Notes: generated by a model from the letters alone, not told the origin. Counted from the first letter of the stretch, positions 35,002 through 43,945 are shown. The stretch is 64,000 bases of DNA from an uncultured Paracoccaceae bacterium (GCA_947495795.1 CANMAI010000001.1:744001-808000), one strand, 5' to 3'. Numbers and translations are program-made.

Positions 35002-35081
35002 CGGCAGCGGATTATTGCTAATCCGGCCTGGAACGTGACATATGTAACAGAGGTGGCGTGAGGTTGGATTAAGGATCTGAC

Positions 35082-35918
35082 ATGCGTTTTTGTGTCCTTC
35101 TGGTTAGTATATTCGCGTTTGCGGTTCCGGCCGCTGCCGAGAACCTGACTCGCCTGACACCATTGGAAACAGCCGAAGATGCTAAGGCCTGGCAGGGCGT
35201 TGGCCGGATCGAGGTGGGCGGCAACGGGTTTTGCACGGGCGCGTTGATCAGCGAGCGGCATGTGCTGACAGCGGCGCATTGCGTTTATGTGCGGGCGCGG
35301 GAAGCGGTTGTGGCACCCGAAGAGATTGTATTTCGGGCCGGCTGGCGCGACGGGCGGGCTGCGGCAGTGCGCGGAGTGCGCCGGTTCGTGGTGCATGAAG
35401 ATTACACGTTCACCGGCAAGGACAAGATCGCGCGGGTCGGCTCTGATCTTGCGGTTCTGGAGCTCGATCTTCCCATCAGGGATCCGGCGATTGTGCCGTT
35501 TGCGCGCAATGCCTCGCTGGAGTTTGGCGATGAGGTGATGGTGGTTTCCTACGCCTCCAGCCGCGCCAATGTGCCGACGCTTCAGAAGCTGTGCCATGTA
35601 CTGGCCGACAGGGACCCTGTGATGGTGTACTCCTGCGCTGTTGAATTCGGGGCGTCCGGCTCTCCCATTTTTGTGCAGACGGATGAGGGGCCGCGCATCG
35701 CCTCGGTGATTTCGGCGATGGCGCAGTGGAGAGAGCGCAGCGTTTCGCTTGGCACGGCGCTGGGCGATCCGGTGGATGCCCTGCTGGCGGAGCTTGCCAG
35801 CGAGGATCCCGTGTTCCACAGTAAGCCCGCAAAGGGACATTTGGGCAATATCGATGAGCAGCTTGGCCGCACCAACCCGAGAAAAGCCTTCTCCCTTCTG
35901 CCTCAGATCGGGAAATAG
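35082..35918 (+). CDS. Secreted trypsin-like serine protease (S1), copy 1
   Basis: A 278-residue exported protease: signal peptide to about residue 19 (AVPAAAEN), a trypsin fold with the catalytic histidine in LTAAHCVYV (about 66), aspartate in GSDLAVLELD (about 125) and serine in FGASGSPIF (about 190). The usual GDSGGP is GASGSP, as in glutamyl-endopeptidase-like members. The tail ends PQIGK. A paralog follows after 18 bases with the same layout and the same last five residues, so the pair arose by duplication. Substrates unknown; action in the periplasm or outside is likely. Confidence 0.9.
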   Translation: MRFCVLLVSIFAFAVPAAAENLTRLTPLETAEDAKAWQGVGRIEVGGNGFCTGALISERHVLTAAHCVYVRAREAVVAPEEIVFRAGWRDGRAAAVRGVRRFVVHEDYTFTGKDKIARVGSDLAVLELDLPIRDPAIVPFARNASLEFGDEVMVVSYASSRANVPTLQKLCHVLADRDPVMVYSCAVEFGASGSPIFVQTDEGPRIASVISAMAQWRERSVSLGTALGDPVDALLAELASEDPVFHSKPAKGHLGNIDEQLGRTNPRKAFSLLPQIGK

Positions 35919-35936
35919 CAGGATCGGAACCGCAGA

Positions 35937-36791
35937 ATGACGAGACTTACCGGGCGTCGGCAGTTCGCGCCTCTGGTAGCGGCACTTCTAGCCTTTTTTC
36001 TGGTCCTTCCGGCCTTTGGGCAGGACCCGAAGAGCTTCCGGCGACTCTCCTCTCTGGACGATGTGCGGGATTGGCAGGCGGTTGGCCGACTGGAGATAAA
36101 TGGCGAGGGGTTCTGTTCGGGCGCGCTGATTACGCGGAGCCATGTGCTGACAGCGGCGCATTGCGTTTTTGACCCGCGAGGGGAGCTGTATCAGCCGCAG
36201 CAGATGGAGTTTCGCGTGGGGTTGCGCGATGGCGGGGTGATTGCCACGCGACTTGGCAAGCGGATTGCTGTGCGCGAGGGATACAACGCCAAAAGCCGTG
36301 ATTATCGCTATCGTGCGGCACGGGATGTGGCGGTGATTGAGCTGGAATACGCTGTGGCCGATCTGGCGATCACGCCACTGCCGATCGTTGAGCGGCTGCG
36401 GGAAGGCCAGCGCCTTTCCGTCGTGTCTTACGGGGCGGGGCGTGCGGAGGCACCTTCGCTGCAGACAGGATGCCAGGTGCTGAGCGAACAGGGCGGCATG
36501 TGGCTGACCGATTGCAACCTGACATATGGCTCTTCCGGCGCGCCGATCATGGCGATGACGGAAGATGGGCCGCAGGTGGGCTCTGTGGTTTCCGGAGGTA
36601 TGCCGTGGCGGGGGCGAGAGGTTTCCATCGGTGCACCGCTGGATGACAGTGTGGCACTTTTGCTGGATGAGCTGGGTGCGGAGATACAATCGCGCCGCAT
36701 CTCCGTTACCGGCAAGGATGGCGCGAAAAAGAGCCTCGCGGATCAGCTGCAGCGCGGTTCTTCCTCGGGATTTCCGCAGATCGGAAAGTAG
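35937..36791 (+). CDS. Secreted trypsin-like serine protease (S1), copy 2
   Basis: A 284-residue paralog of the preceding protease. N-terminal signal peptide (residues about 10-29, ending FGQD), catalytic residues in LTAAHCVFDP, ARDVAVIELE and YGSSGAPIM, and a final FPQIGK. The shared region VGRLEINGEGFCSGALITRSH lies at about the same place as in copy 1. The two genes are probably cotranscribed (18-base gap). The following gene is a heat shock chaperone under its own promoter, so the neighbourhood suggests protein quality control, but this is only a hint. Confidence 0.9.
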   Translation: MTRLTGRRQFAPLVAALLAFFLVLPAFGQDPKSFRRLSSLDDVRDWQAVGRLEINGEGFCSGALITRSHVLTAAHCVFDPRGELYQPQQMEFRVGLRDGGVIATRLGKRIAVREGYNAKSRDYRYRAARDVAVIELEYAVADLAITPLPIVERLREGQRLSVVSYGAGRAEAPSLQTGCQVLSEQGGMWLTDCNLTYGSSGAPIMAMTEDGPQVGSVVSGGMPWRGREVSIGAPLDDSVALLLDELGAEIQSRRISVTGKDGAKKSLADQLQRGSSSGFPQIGK

Positions 36792-36801
36792 AAACCAGGC
36801 T

Positions 36802-36830
36802 CTTGAAACCCGAAGAGCCGATACCCATCT
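36802..36830 (+). promoter_or_regulatory. Sigma-32 (RpoH) heat shock promoter of hsp20
   Basis: CTTGAAA (36802-36808), 15 bases, CCCATCT (36824-36830) equals the sigma-32 consensus almost exactly. It begins 11 bases after the stop of the second protease gene and would start transcription near 36837, 93 bases before hsp20. Confidence 0.85.
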
Positions 36831-36837
36831 CCTGAAG

Positions 36838-36930
36838 CGTCGGGGGCCGAATTCGGGCCCGACGAAACCTGAAATGCCTGTCCATGGTGGAAGGCAGAAC
36901 TTTTGTATCGCTCACTCAGGAGGATGCGAC
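36838..36930 (+). promoter_or_regulatory. Structured hsp20 leader, possible ROSE-like RNA thermometer
   Basis: The predicted 93-base leader opens with a hairpin, CGTCGGG (36838-36844) paired with CCCGACG (36858-36864). At its end TCGCT (36908-36912) precedes AGGAGG (36918-36923), and TCGC (36908-36911) can pair with GCGA (36926-36929) to enclose the ribosome binding site. TCGCT fits the UYGCU anti-SD motif of ROSE thermometers, common before alphaproteobacterial hsp20 genes. The elements are visible; thermometer function is inference. Confidence 0.45.
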
Positions 36931-37392
36931 ATGAGAACGTACGATTTTTCCCCGCTTTACCGTTCGACCGTTGGCTTTGACCGTCTTGCAGGAATGCTGG
37001 ATCAAGTGCTGACAAACGAAAGCTCTTCGCAGAGCTATCCCCCTTACAACATTGAGAAAACAGGCGATGATGCGTATCGCATCACCGTTGCTGTTGCCGG
37101 CTTTTCCGAAGATGAGCTGAATGTCGAGGCGCGGGACGGGCAGCTTGTGATCTCCGGCAAGAAAGCCGCCGAGACGGACAAGGTGAATTACCTGCATCGC
37201 GGCATTGCAACGCGCGCGTTTGAGCGCCGGTTCCAACTGGCGGATCACGTGCGTGCGGACGGCGCTGTCACGGCAAATGGTCTGTTGCATGTGGATCTCG
37301 TGCGCGAAGTGCCCGAGGCACTGAAGCCGCGCCGGATCGAGATCGCTTCGACCAATACGAAGGCCGTTGAGCTGGAGGCCGCAGAAGCCTGA
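36931..37392 (+). CDS. Small heat shock protein (Hsp20/IbpA family)
   Basis: A 153-residue ATP-independent chaperone that holds unfolding proteins. N-terminal arm MRTYDFSPLYRSTVGFDRLA, typical of IbpA-like proteins, then the alpha-crystallin domain (residues about 35-125: YPPYNIEKTGDDAYRITVAV, LVISGKKA, FERRFQLADHVRADGAVTAN) with the conserved NGLLHVDL strand, and a C-terminal tail. Start ATG 36931 follows CAGGAGG. It has its own sigma-32 promoter and is closed by a strong terminator, so it is a single-gene heat shock unit. Confidence 0.95.
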   Translation: MRTYDFSPLYRSTVGFDRLAGMLDQVLTNESSSQSYPPYNIEKTGDDAYRITVAVAGFSEDELNVEARDGQLVISGKKAAETDKVNYLHRGIATRAFERRFQLADHVRADGAVTANGLLHVDLVREVPEALKPRRIEIASTNTKAVELEAAEA

Positions 37393-37417
37393 GGTTTCTG
37401 ACCAACCGAAGATCGAG

Positions 37418-37450
37418 GGGCTCGCGCGTTGCGCGGGCCCTTTCTGTTTA
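37418..37450 (+). terminator. Rho-independent terminator of hsp20
   Basis: GGGCTCGCGC (37418-37427), loop GTT, GCGCGGGCCC (37431-37440), then TTTCTGTTT. The ten-pair stem has one G-T pair. It lies 26 bases after the hsp20 stop. Confidence 0.8.
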
Positions 37451-37567
37451 TAACTAAAATACAATTGAAAAACACGGCCTTGCATCCGCCATTTCCCTAC
37501 CCTTTCAGACTTTCGTAAGCCCCGCTGCGCTACTCGGATCCCAAGTCAAATTTGTTGGAGATCGATC

Positions 37568-39739
37568 ATGTTCGATAAGATGAAGCTTGGGCATCGCATT
37601 GCTGTGGCCGCCGGTATTGGCCTCGTGTTTTTTGCGATTGTAAGTGCCTTTGCTGTCTACAGGGTCGGGCTCAATGAAAAGGCGCTGACTGAAATCAGCG
37701 AAGTGAACGCGGTAAAGCAGCGCTATGCGATCAACTTTCGCGGAAGTGTGCATGACCGTGCGATCGAGATCCGCGATGTTGTGCTGATGGATGACGAAGG
37801 CGCTAAAGCAGCGGAGCTTATGATAGATAAACTGGCGGCGGATTACGATGCTTCCGCCGGCCCTCTCGATGCGATGATGGTTTCAAGCGAGGATGCAACC
37901 GAGGCGGGTTTTTTGAACGCCATCAAGGAAATTGAGATCGCGACGCTGCCCATTGTGGACGAGATCAGACGGCTAAGAAATGCCGGTGATATGACGGCAG
38001 CCCAAGCGCTGCTGATGGGCGAAGCGCGGCCGAACTTCATTCTGTGGCTCGCACGGATCAATGCGTTCATTGACCATCAGGAGGCGAAAACCAATGCCCT
38101 GGCCGACGATGTGCATGCATCCGTTGCAAGCTTCAAGTTTCTGATTGCGGGTATGTTTCTCGCCGCCTTGATCGTCAGCGTTCTGGCAATCCGTCATGTG
38201 AGCAGCGGCCTCAAACGCTCCATGAGCGGCTTGATCGGCGCGATGGACAAGCTCAGCGTGGGTGATGTTGATGCCAAGATACCGGTTGAAGAGGGAGATC
38301 ATGAGCTTGCGCGGATATCTCAGGCGCTGCACGGATTCAGCAAAACCGTGACCGACTGGGTGGACCTTGAAAAGAAGAGCAAGGAGGCTGCGCATGTTGG
38401 GGCGGAACGCGCGCAGAGCTACGAGGACGTTTTCCAGAATGTGAAACTGGCCACTGAGGCGGCAATTGCCGGTGACTTCTCTCGACGTGTGCCTGTCAGC
38501 AAGACCAATGAATTGACCGCAGAACTCGCTGATGATGTGAACCGCATGTTGAGTGCTGTGGATGATGTCATGAAGGATATGGTCAGCGTTGTGACGGATA
38601 TGAGCGAAGGTCGGCTCGACAATCAGATGAAAGTCCGCGAAGAGGGCGTTTTTGCGGAGCTTTCGGTTTCCGTGAACGAGACACTTGTGCGCCTGCGCGA
38701 CATTATCAGCCGCGTGGCCGACTCCGGTGCCGGGATCGAAAGCGAGGTGGAGCAGATCTCCAGTAACGCTTCTAACCTTTCCGAACGCTCGGCCAATCAG
38801 GCGGCAACGCTGGAGGAGAACAGCGCCACGATGGAAGAGATTACCTCTACCGTCAAATCGAATGCCGACAACGCCGAGGATGCATTGCGTCAGGCGCATG
38901 AGGCAAGCGAACGCGCGAATAGGGGCGGGACTATTGTTGGCGATGCGGCCGCCGCGATGCAGCGCATCAATGAGAGTTCGAGCAAGATCTCCGATATTGT
39001 GAGCGTAATCGACTCGATTGCCTTCCAGACGAACCTTCTGGCGCTGAATGCAGCCGTGGAGGCTGCACGGGCCGGAGAATCGGGGAAGGGGTTCGCTGTG
39101 GTTGCCTCCGAGGTTCGCACGTTGGCGCAACGCTCCTCTGAATCTGCCCGCGATATCCGGGAACTGATTGACAATTCTTCCTCCTACGTGGCGGATGGCG
39201 TGCGCCTCGTGGCCTCAACGGGGGACGCCCTGAATGAGATAGTCACATCAATCACATCGGTTTCTGCCACGGTTGGCGAGATCACCGAGGCCAGCAAGGA
39301 GCAGGCCAAGGGGGTTGAGGAAATCTCTGCCTCTATTGCGAATCTCGACAATATCACGCAGGAAAACGCGGTGATTGCCTCAACCAATGCCGGTTCTGCG
39401 GGAGAGCTGAAAATCCGTGCGAAGAATTTGCGCGACTTGCTGGCCTTCTTTCAGGGCGGCGCTGCGGCAGCGATCACCCAACGAGAGGAACCGCCCGCAA
39501 CTGATTGGACGCCTGCCGCTGAACCCGCAGGGCGGGGTGTGGCTGCAATTGCCGATGAAATACAGATGAACGAGGAGGCAGCTGATGCTGCATGGGAGGA
39601 ATTGGCAGCACGCGATGATGCGGCCGGACCCGAGCCGGAGTTGGAGCCCGGGCCGTCTGCGGCGGTTGTAAATGCCGCTCCGGATTATGAGAGTTTCGTC
39701 GCAAAGTCCGAATCGGAGGAGAGCTGGTCTGAGTTCTGA
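37568..39739 (+). CDS. Methyl-accepting chemotaxis protein
   Basis: A 723-residue membrane chemoreceptor. TM1 at residues about 13-33, a 150-residue periplasmic four-helix-bundle sensor, TM2 at about 190-210, a HAMP domain (about 212-265) and a second HAMP-like repeat near 290-380, then the signalling domain with the hairpin tip DSIAFQTNLLALNAAVEAAR (about 480-500). The C-terminus ends in SWSEF, which fits the xWxxF CheR/CheB-tethering pentapeptide (NWETF in Tar). An acidic, Pro/Ala-rich linker (about 640-715) joins it to the core. Ligand unknown. No other che genes are near, so it would feed a chemotaxis system encoded elsewhere. Confidence 0.93.
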   Translation: MFDKMKLGHRIAVAAGIGLVFFAIVSAFAVYRVGLNEKALTEISEVNAVKQRYAINFRGSVHDRAIEIRDVVLMDDEGAKAAELMIDKLAADYDASAGPLDAMMVSSEDATEAGFLNAIKEIEIATLPIVDEIRRLRNAGDMTAAQALLMGEARPNFILWLARINAFIDHQEAKTNALADDVHASVASFKFLIAGMFLAALIVSVLAIRHVSSGLKRSMSGLIGAMDKLSVGDVDAKIPVEEGDHELARISQALHGFSKTVTDWVDLEKKSKEAAHVGAERAQSYEDVFQNVKLATEAAIAGDFSRRVPVSKTNELTAELADDVNRMLSAVDDVMKDMVSVVTDMSEGRLDNQMKVREEGVFAELSVSVNETLVRLRDIISRVADSGAGIESEVEQISSNASNLSERSANQAATLEENSATMEEITSTVKSNADNAEDALRQAHEASERANRGGTIVGDAAAAMQRINESSSKISDIVSVIDSIAFQTNLLALNAAVEAARAGESGKGFAVVASEVRTLAQRSSESARDIRELIDNSSSYVADGVRLVASTGDALNEIVTSITSVSATVGEITEASKEQAKGVEEISASIANLDNITQENAVIASTNAGSAGELKIRAKNLRDLLAFFQGGAAAAITQREEPPATDWTPAAEPAGRGVAAIADEIQMNEEAADAAWEELAARDDAAGPEPELEPGPSAAVVNAAPDYESFVAKSESEESWSEF

Positions 39740-40440
39740 AACACCTGGCATTTCTTGCTTGAAACGTCACTAATCGCATTTCGCTTTCGATTGCAGGGTG
39801 ATGTTTTAACGCGGGCAAATAGTGCTACGAAATCTGCGCGCGAAATGGATGATTGCAAAGACAAGGCCCTTCTCTCGGTGAAGGGTGATCCCGTGGCAGC
39901 GATTGATCCATCACCCGGTATTCGCGCGGTTGCAAAATGGAAACTGTATTGAACAGGCATTCGACAAGTTGGTGCATCCTGTCGCGCCACGCGCCGACTG
40001 GATCGTTGTCGTTATGCGTTGGATTTCGCTTCCCGGTGCTTTGGCTTGTAAGTTCTGCACGATGGAGTTTCCCGGATGGTCAGTATTGTCGGCGACACTT
40101 GTGATAGTGTGCGCCGCGCCGATCAGCCCCCTTATGGGGCTGCACGCCTGCAGACAGTCGCCTGAACAGCCCCACTGCCAGACAGGGCAAGCCTGCATCG
40201 CTGGGAGCGGAATCGCAGATGACTCTAGTATCAGCTAAATACGTCTAGGCTGGCTCATACTCTGGTGGTTGGACCACTTGGGGAGTGGACGATTGCGTGA
40301 ATTTCGGCGCCCACCCTCCATAGCGCTTTATCTCGGAGCCTGAAATGAATAGTTGAGCGATATCATGGGCCTGTGACTGACCACCGTTGCGAGACGCATG
40401 GAGGGTCCGGATGCCTTGGGATGATGTCCCCCGGTGTGAG
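39740..40440. other. 700-bp intergenic region without a recognisable gene
   Basis: Short frames on both strands (for example 39685-39990 minus and 39885-40238 plus) have no ribosome binding site and no product I recognise, and overlap each other. The stretch leads into a decayed insertion sequence, so it may be debris from the insertion. Confidence 0.45.
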
Positions 40441-41000
40441 TAGCTGCGGGATGGAGGTCGGTATCAAGGTGATTTGACGGGATCGGAAGTGGCCTTTGAT
40501 TGCACCATTGCTGCCGCCTGCGAAATCGGGGGCTGCAGGCGCTCGACAGAACTGCGCGATGTGATGGATGGGCTGCTCTACACTGCCGCCAGCGGCTGCG
40601 CCCGGAGTACGCTGTTGAAAGACTTCCCGCCCGTGACGACCGTGCAAGGCTATTTCTACACGCGGCGAGACAGCGGGCTCTGAATGAGCATCAGTCACCT
40701 TTTGGTCATGACGGCCCGTGATCTGGAAGGGTGCGAAGCCAATCGCACGGCAGGTTTGCTGGACAACCACTCCGTCAAGACAACCTAAAGCGGGGGGCTT
40801 TCGGGCTTTGATGCGGGTCAGGAAATCAAGGGCCGTGAGCGTCACATGCTGGTCGACACGCTCTGGCTGATGCTCGTGATGATCGTTCACGGGGCAGATG
40901 TGCAGGATCGGGATGGTGCGCCTGACGTTCTGAAATCCGTGTGGTTTCGCCTGCCGTGGCTTCCATATTTTTTCCGACCGAGGGTACTCGGGACGCAACC
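40440..41000 (+). mobile_element. Remnant of an IS5-family insertion sequence (broken transposase)
   Basis: Plus-strand pieces match the IS5-family transposase pattern in order: DLTGSEVAFDC (about 40476-40505), RDVMDGLLYTAASGCARSTL and LKDFPPVTTVQGYF (40557-40655), a stop after DSGL, then GLLDNHSVKTT with a stop (40757-40787), [40 protein letters not shown] and [20 protein letters not shown] (about 40793-40965). The catalytic DDE residues are not all kept, several stops and frame changes interrupt it, and I could not find terminal inverted repeats. It is dead. It may have arrived with or disturbed the neighbouring intergenic region. Confidence 0.7.
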
Positions 41001-41060
41001 CGCCGCTTTTTCAGAGCAGCGGGTTGCTATGCTTTATGCCGATTGCAGACGTTGAACGCC

Positions 41061-43403
41061 TTACTCGCCGGATAACGCCTTGGCCAATCTTGCCAGACGC
41101 AGGAACTCGGCGCGGTAGCCGAACGGATCCTCGCCAATTGCTGTTGCGGCGAGGGCTTCAGCGTCCGAGAAACTCCAGCTGCCGAGTTCCGGGTTGGACC
41201 TCAGGGCCTCGCCGAAACCTGCGACGGCGACGGCGAAACGCTGATCTTCCAGGGATATCCCATCGCTGCCTGCCAGTACGGGCGTGGAAATGAGCTGGCT
41301 TTGCGCTTCGCCGGGTTGCTTGTAGCGCAGCTTGACGAAGGCCAGTTCATCGGTTGGCTCGGCCACGGCCACCGGGGCTTCGGCCCCGTATCGCAGGGGA
41401 TCGATGCGGACGGAGGGCGAGCCCACGGGCGTGATCTCGTAAAGCGCCGTGACGGAATGGCCCGCGCCGATCTCGCCCGCATCCACCGCGTCGTTGTTGA
41501 AATCTTCGCGGCGAAGTGCGCGCGTCTCATACCCGATGAGGCGGTATTCGGCGATCTCCGCCGGGTTGAACTCCACCTGAATTTTCACATCACCTGCGAT
41601 GGGGAAGAGGCTGCCCGTCATATCGTCTATCAGGACTTTCTGAGCCTCGGAAAGCGTATCGATATAAGCCGCGATGCCGTTGCCGTTCTGGGCGAGAGCC
41701 TGCATGAGAGCATCATTGTAGTTGCCACGCCCGAAGCCCAACACGGAGAGATAGGTGCCGGTTTTGCGCTTCTCCTCGACGAATTTCTTGAGCTCTTCCG
41801 GGTTGGAAATACCGACGTTGAAATCGCCGTCGGTGGCGAGGATGACGCGGGTTGTCTCCCCCTCTGCACCCATGCTTTCGGCAAGCTGGTAGGCCTGCTG
41901 GAGGCCTGCGGCCCCGGCGGTGGAACCGCCTGAGCGGAGGGCTTGGAGGGATTGCAGGATCTTGGCGCGCTCTGATGCAGGGGTGGGCGGAAGGGCCATG
42001 CCTGCACTGCCCGCATAGGTGACGATGGCGATCTCATCTTCGGGCTGAAGCTCTGTGAGGAGCAGGCTGAAGGCGGAGATGAGAAGGGGCAGCTTGTTCG
42101 CGTCGTTCATGGAGCCTGATGTATCGATCAGGAAGACGAGGTTGAGGGGCGGGCGATCCTCGGCTGCGATCTCGTAGCCTTGAAGGCCGATCTGCAGGAT
42201 TTGCGTGCCCGGATCCCACGGGGTTTCCGAGACGGAGATGCTGGTGGTGAAGGGAACCTCGCGGCTGGCGGGTTTGGGGTAGCTGTAGTTGAAATAGTTG
42301 ATCATCTCCTCGATGCGGATAGCCCCCGGATCGGGAAGAGTACCGCCTGTGAGGGCGGAGCGGACGTAGGAATAGGAGGCGGTATCCACATCTATAGAAA
42401 AGGTGGAAACAGGATCGGTACTGGTGGATTTGATGTCGCTTTGCGGCGCATCCGGGAAGGTTTCCCCAGAAGGCTCTGCCACTGGTGATATCTCGATTAA
42501 ATCCGCCTCCGGTTGCAGTTGTGGAGCGGTGGCGGAGGGCACTGGCCTGTTTGGAGTTGGTGACTGGGAAGGTAAACCACCACCGCCGCCGAACATTCCC
42601 GTAGACAACATCCCTTGGGAGATCTGGCGCTCTCGTCTCGCAGTTTCCTGAGGTGCGGAAAGCGCCTCTGGTTCGGGGGCCACGATGGTTTGTTCTTCGG
42701 CGAAAGCAGTGCTGTTGCCCGGATTGATCTGATTTGCGCTCGGCGCTCCGGCACTCTCTTCCGCTTGGACGGATGGCTGGAGCTCAACGCCTAATGTGTA
42801 ACTGTCGGTAAATTCAGGTTCGCCGCTTTCATCCTTATCTGCGTGGGTTGCACCAAGTTCGGCGGAGCCCGGGGACGCGTCTCCGCCCACTATATCGCCG
42901 ACACGGGGCGAGAGCTCGGCGTCTGCCTGAATTTCTTCGGATGGCGGTACCATAGCCCCGCGTGCCTCTGTGGATGAGGCAAGCCTTTGCTGTGCTTCGC
43001 TTTGCTCGGCTGTGTTTTCGAGTGCGAGGCGATCATTTTCGGTTTCGGAGAGGGACTCCAGCGGGGCTGGGGGAGTGGCCTTGGCATTCATTTGTTCGCC
43101 AAGACTGGCGACATCGCCACCCTGATCCTGCGTGACAACGACCGCGATCATCAGGGTCGCGATGGAGGCTGTGCCGAGGAGGGCGGGGCGGGTGAGGGAT
43201 TTACGTGCCATGGATTTCAGTCCTTTCCAGAAAGCGACCACGGGATGTGGGCGTTCTGGAGTGGGACGGGCTTCAGCTTCGGATCCTTGGAACTCTTCCT
43301 CAAAACCTTGCATGGCGGCACGGAGGGCGGCGTCGCGGCCTTTATCGCTTGGCGCGGGCGTGTCTTGCAGCGCTTTCTGGAGAGCGTCGAGCGGATCTGT
43401 CAT
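41061..43403 (-). CDS. Membrane-anchored von Willebrand A protein (YfbK-like), sigma-factor partner
   Basis: A 780-residue protein read from ATG 43403. Residues 1-72 are cytoplasmic by prediction (DALQKALQDTPAPSDKGRDA), followed by one membrane helix (about 73-93: LLGTASIATLMIAVVVT). A long Pro/Glu/Ser-rich linker leads to a YfbK-type N-terminal region (FSIDVDTASYSYVRSALTGG), the VWA domain with an intact MIDAS, DTSGSMND (about 430), and a DUF3520 C-terminus. The start overlaps the sigma-factor stop (ATGA). The small cytoplasmic segment before the helix is where an anti-sigma domain would be, so it may hold the sigma factor. Confidence 0.85.
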   Translation of the reverse strand: MTDPLDALQKALQDTPAPSDKGRDAALRAAMQGFEEEFQGSEAEARPTPERPHPVVAFWKGLKSMARKSLTRPALLGTASIATLMIAVVVTQDQGGDVASLGEQMNAKATPPAPLESLSETENDRLALENTAEQSEAQQRLASSTEARGAMVPPSEEIQADAELSPRVGDIVGGDASPGSAELGATHADKDESGEPEFTDSYTLGVELQPSVQAEESAGAPSANQINPGNSTAFAEEQTIVAPEPEALSAPQETARRERQISQGMLSTGMFGGGGGLPSQSPTPNRPVPSATAPQLQPEADLIEISPVAEPSGETFPDAPQSDIKSTSTDPVSTFSIDVDTASYSYVRSALTGGTLPDPGAIRIEEMINYFNYSYPKPASREVPFTTSISVSETPWDPGTQILQIGLQGYEIAAEDRPPLNLVFLIDTSGSMNDANKLPLLISAFSLLLTELQPEDEIAIVTYAGSAGMALPPTPASERAKILQSLQALRSGGSTAGAAGLQQAYQLAESMGAEGETTRVILATDGDFNVGISNPEELKKFVEEKRKTGTYLSVLGFGRGNYNDALMQALAQNGNGIAAYIDTLSEAQKVLIDDMTGSLFPIAGDVKIQVEFNPAEIAEYRLIGYETRALRREDFNNDAVDAGEIGAGHSVTALYEITPVGSPSVRIDPLRYGAEAPVAVAEPTDELAFVKLRYKQPGEAQSQLISTPVLAGSDGISLEDQRFAVAVAGFGEALRSNPELGSWSFSDAEALAATAIGEDPFGYRAEFLRLARLAKALSGE

Positions 43404-43945
43404 GCCAGTTTCTCCTCTTCTGCCTGCGCGCGGAGGCGTTTGCGCACTTCGCTCATCCGCCAACTTACCGTACCTTCGGATACGCCGAGAGCCTCTGCCG
43501 CCTCGGCGTGGTTCATCTCTTCGCCCAGCACCAGTGCCACGGTTGCGCGAAGATCGGGCGCCAGCAGTTCCAGCGCCTCAGCCAGCCAGCGCTGTTCCTC
43601 CGCGCCTTGGCTGATTGTCGCTCTCCGCCCTTTCTCCCAATCGCCCCAGCCATCGGCGGCGCGGGTGTGGGTGGCATGGCGGCGAAGCCTGTCGCGCGCC
43701 GCGTTCAGCACCAGCGTGTGCAGCCAGGTGGTGAAGCGTGCCTGCCCCCGGAAGCTGCGGAGCTTGGCGGCGAGGCCTGCGCAGATATCCTGCGCGAGAT
43801 CCTCCGCCTCGGCCTGCTGGCCCAGCATGCGGTAGCCGAGCCTGTAAATGCGATCGTAGTGGCGGGCGACAAGCATGCCGAAGGCGCGGGCATCGCCCGC
43901 CTGCGCGTCTTTCACAAGTGTCTCGTCGCTCACGCTCATCAACAT
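43400..43945 (-). CDS. ECF-type RNA polymerase sigma factor
   Basis: A 181-residue two-domain sigma factor. Region 2 (residues about 10-75): LVKDAQAGDARAFGMLVARH, YDRIYRLGYRMLGQQAEAED with the typical AEDLAQDIC, and FTTWLHTLVLNAARDRLRR. Region 4 (about 120-175): LDLRATVALVLGEEMNHAEA-type sequence with EALGVSEGTVSWRMSEVRKR as the -35 recognition helix. ATG 43945 is taken as start after AGGA; ATG 43939 is an alternative, and a longer frame runs to 44023. It overlaps the VWA gene by four bases. Such short sigma factors act under stress signals passed through a membrane partner. Confidence 0.93.
   Translation of the reverse strand: MLMSVSDETLVKDAQAGDARAFGMLVARHYDRIYRLGYRMLGQQAEAEDLAQDICAGLAAKLRSFRGQARFTTWLHTLVLNAARDRLRRHATHTRAADGWGDWEKGRRATISQGAEEQRWLAEALELLAPDLRATVALVLGEEMNHAEAAEALGVSEGTVSWRMSEVRKRLRAQAEEEKLA

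Noticed and set aside
35008-35025. CGGATTA-TTGC-TAATCCG hairpin after glcF as a terminator
   Set aside because: The stem is perfect but no T-tract follows on either strand, so I did not list it as a terminator.
39685-40238. Short frames between the chemoreceptor and the insertion remnant
   Set aside because: Mutually overlapping on opposite strands, with no start signal or known product.
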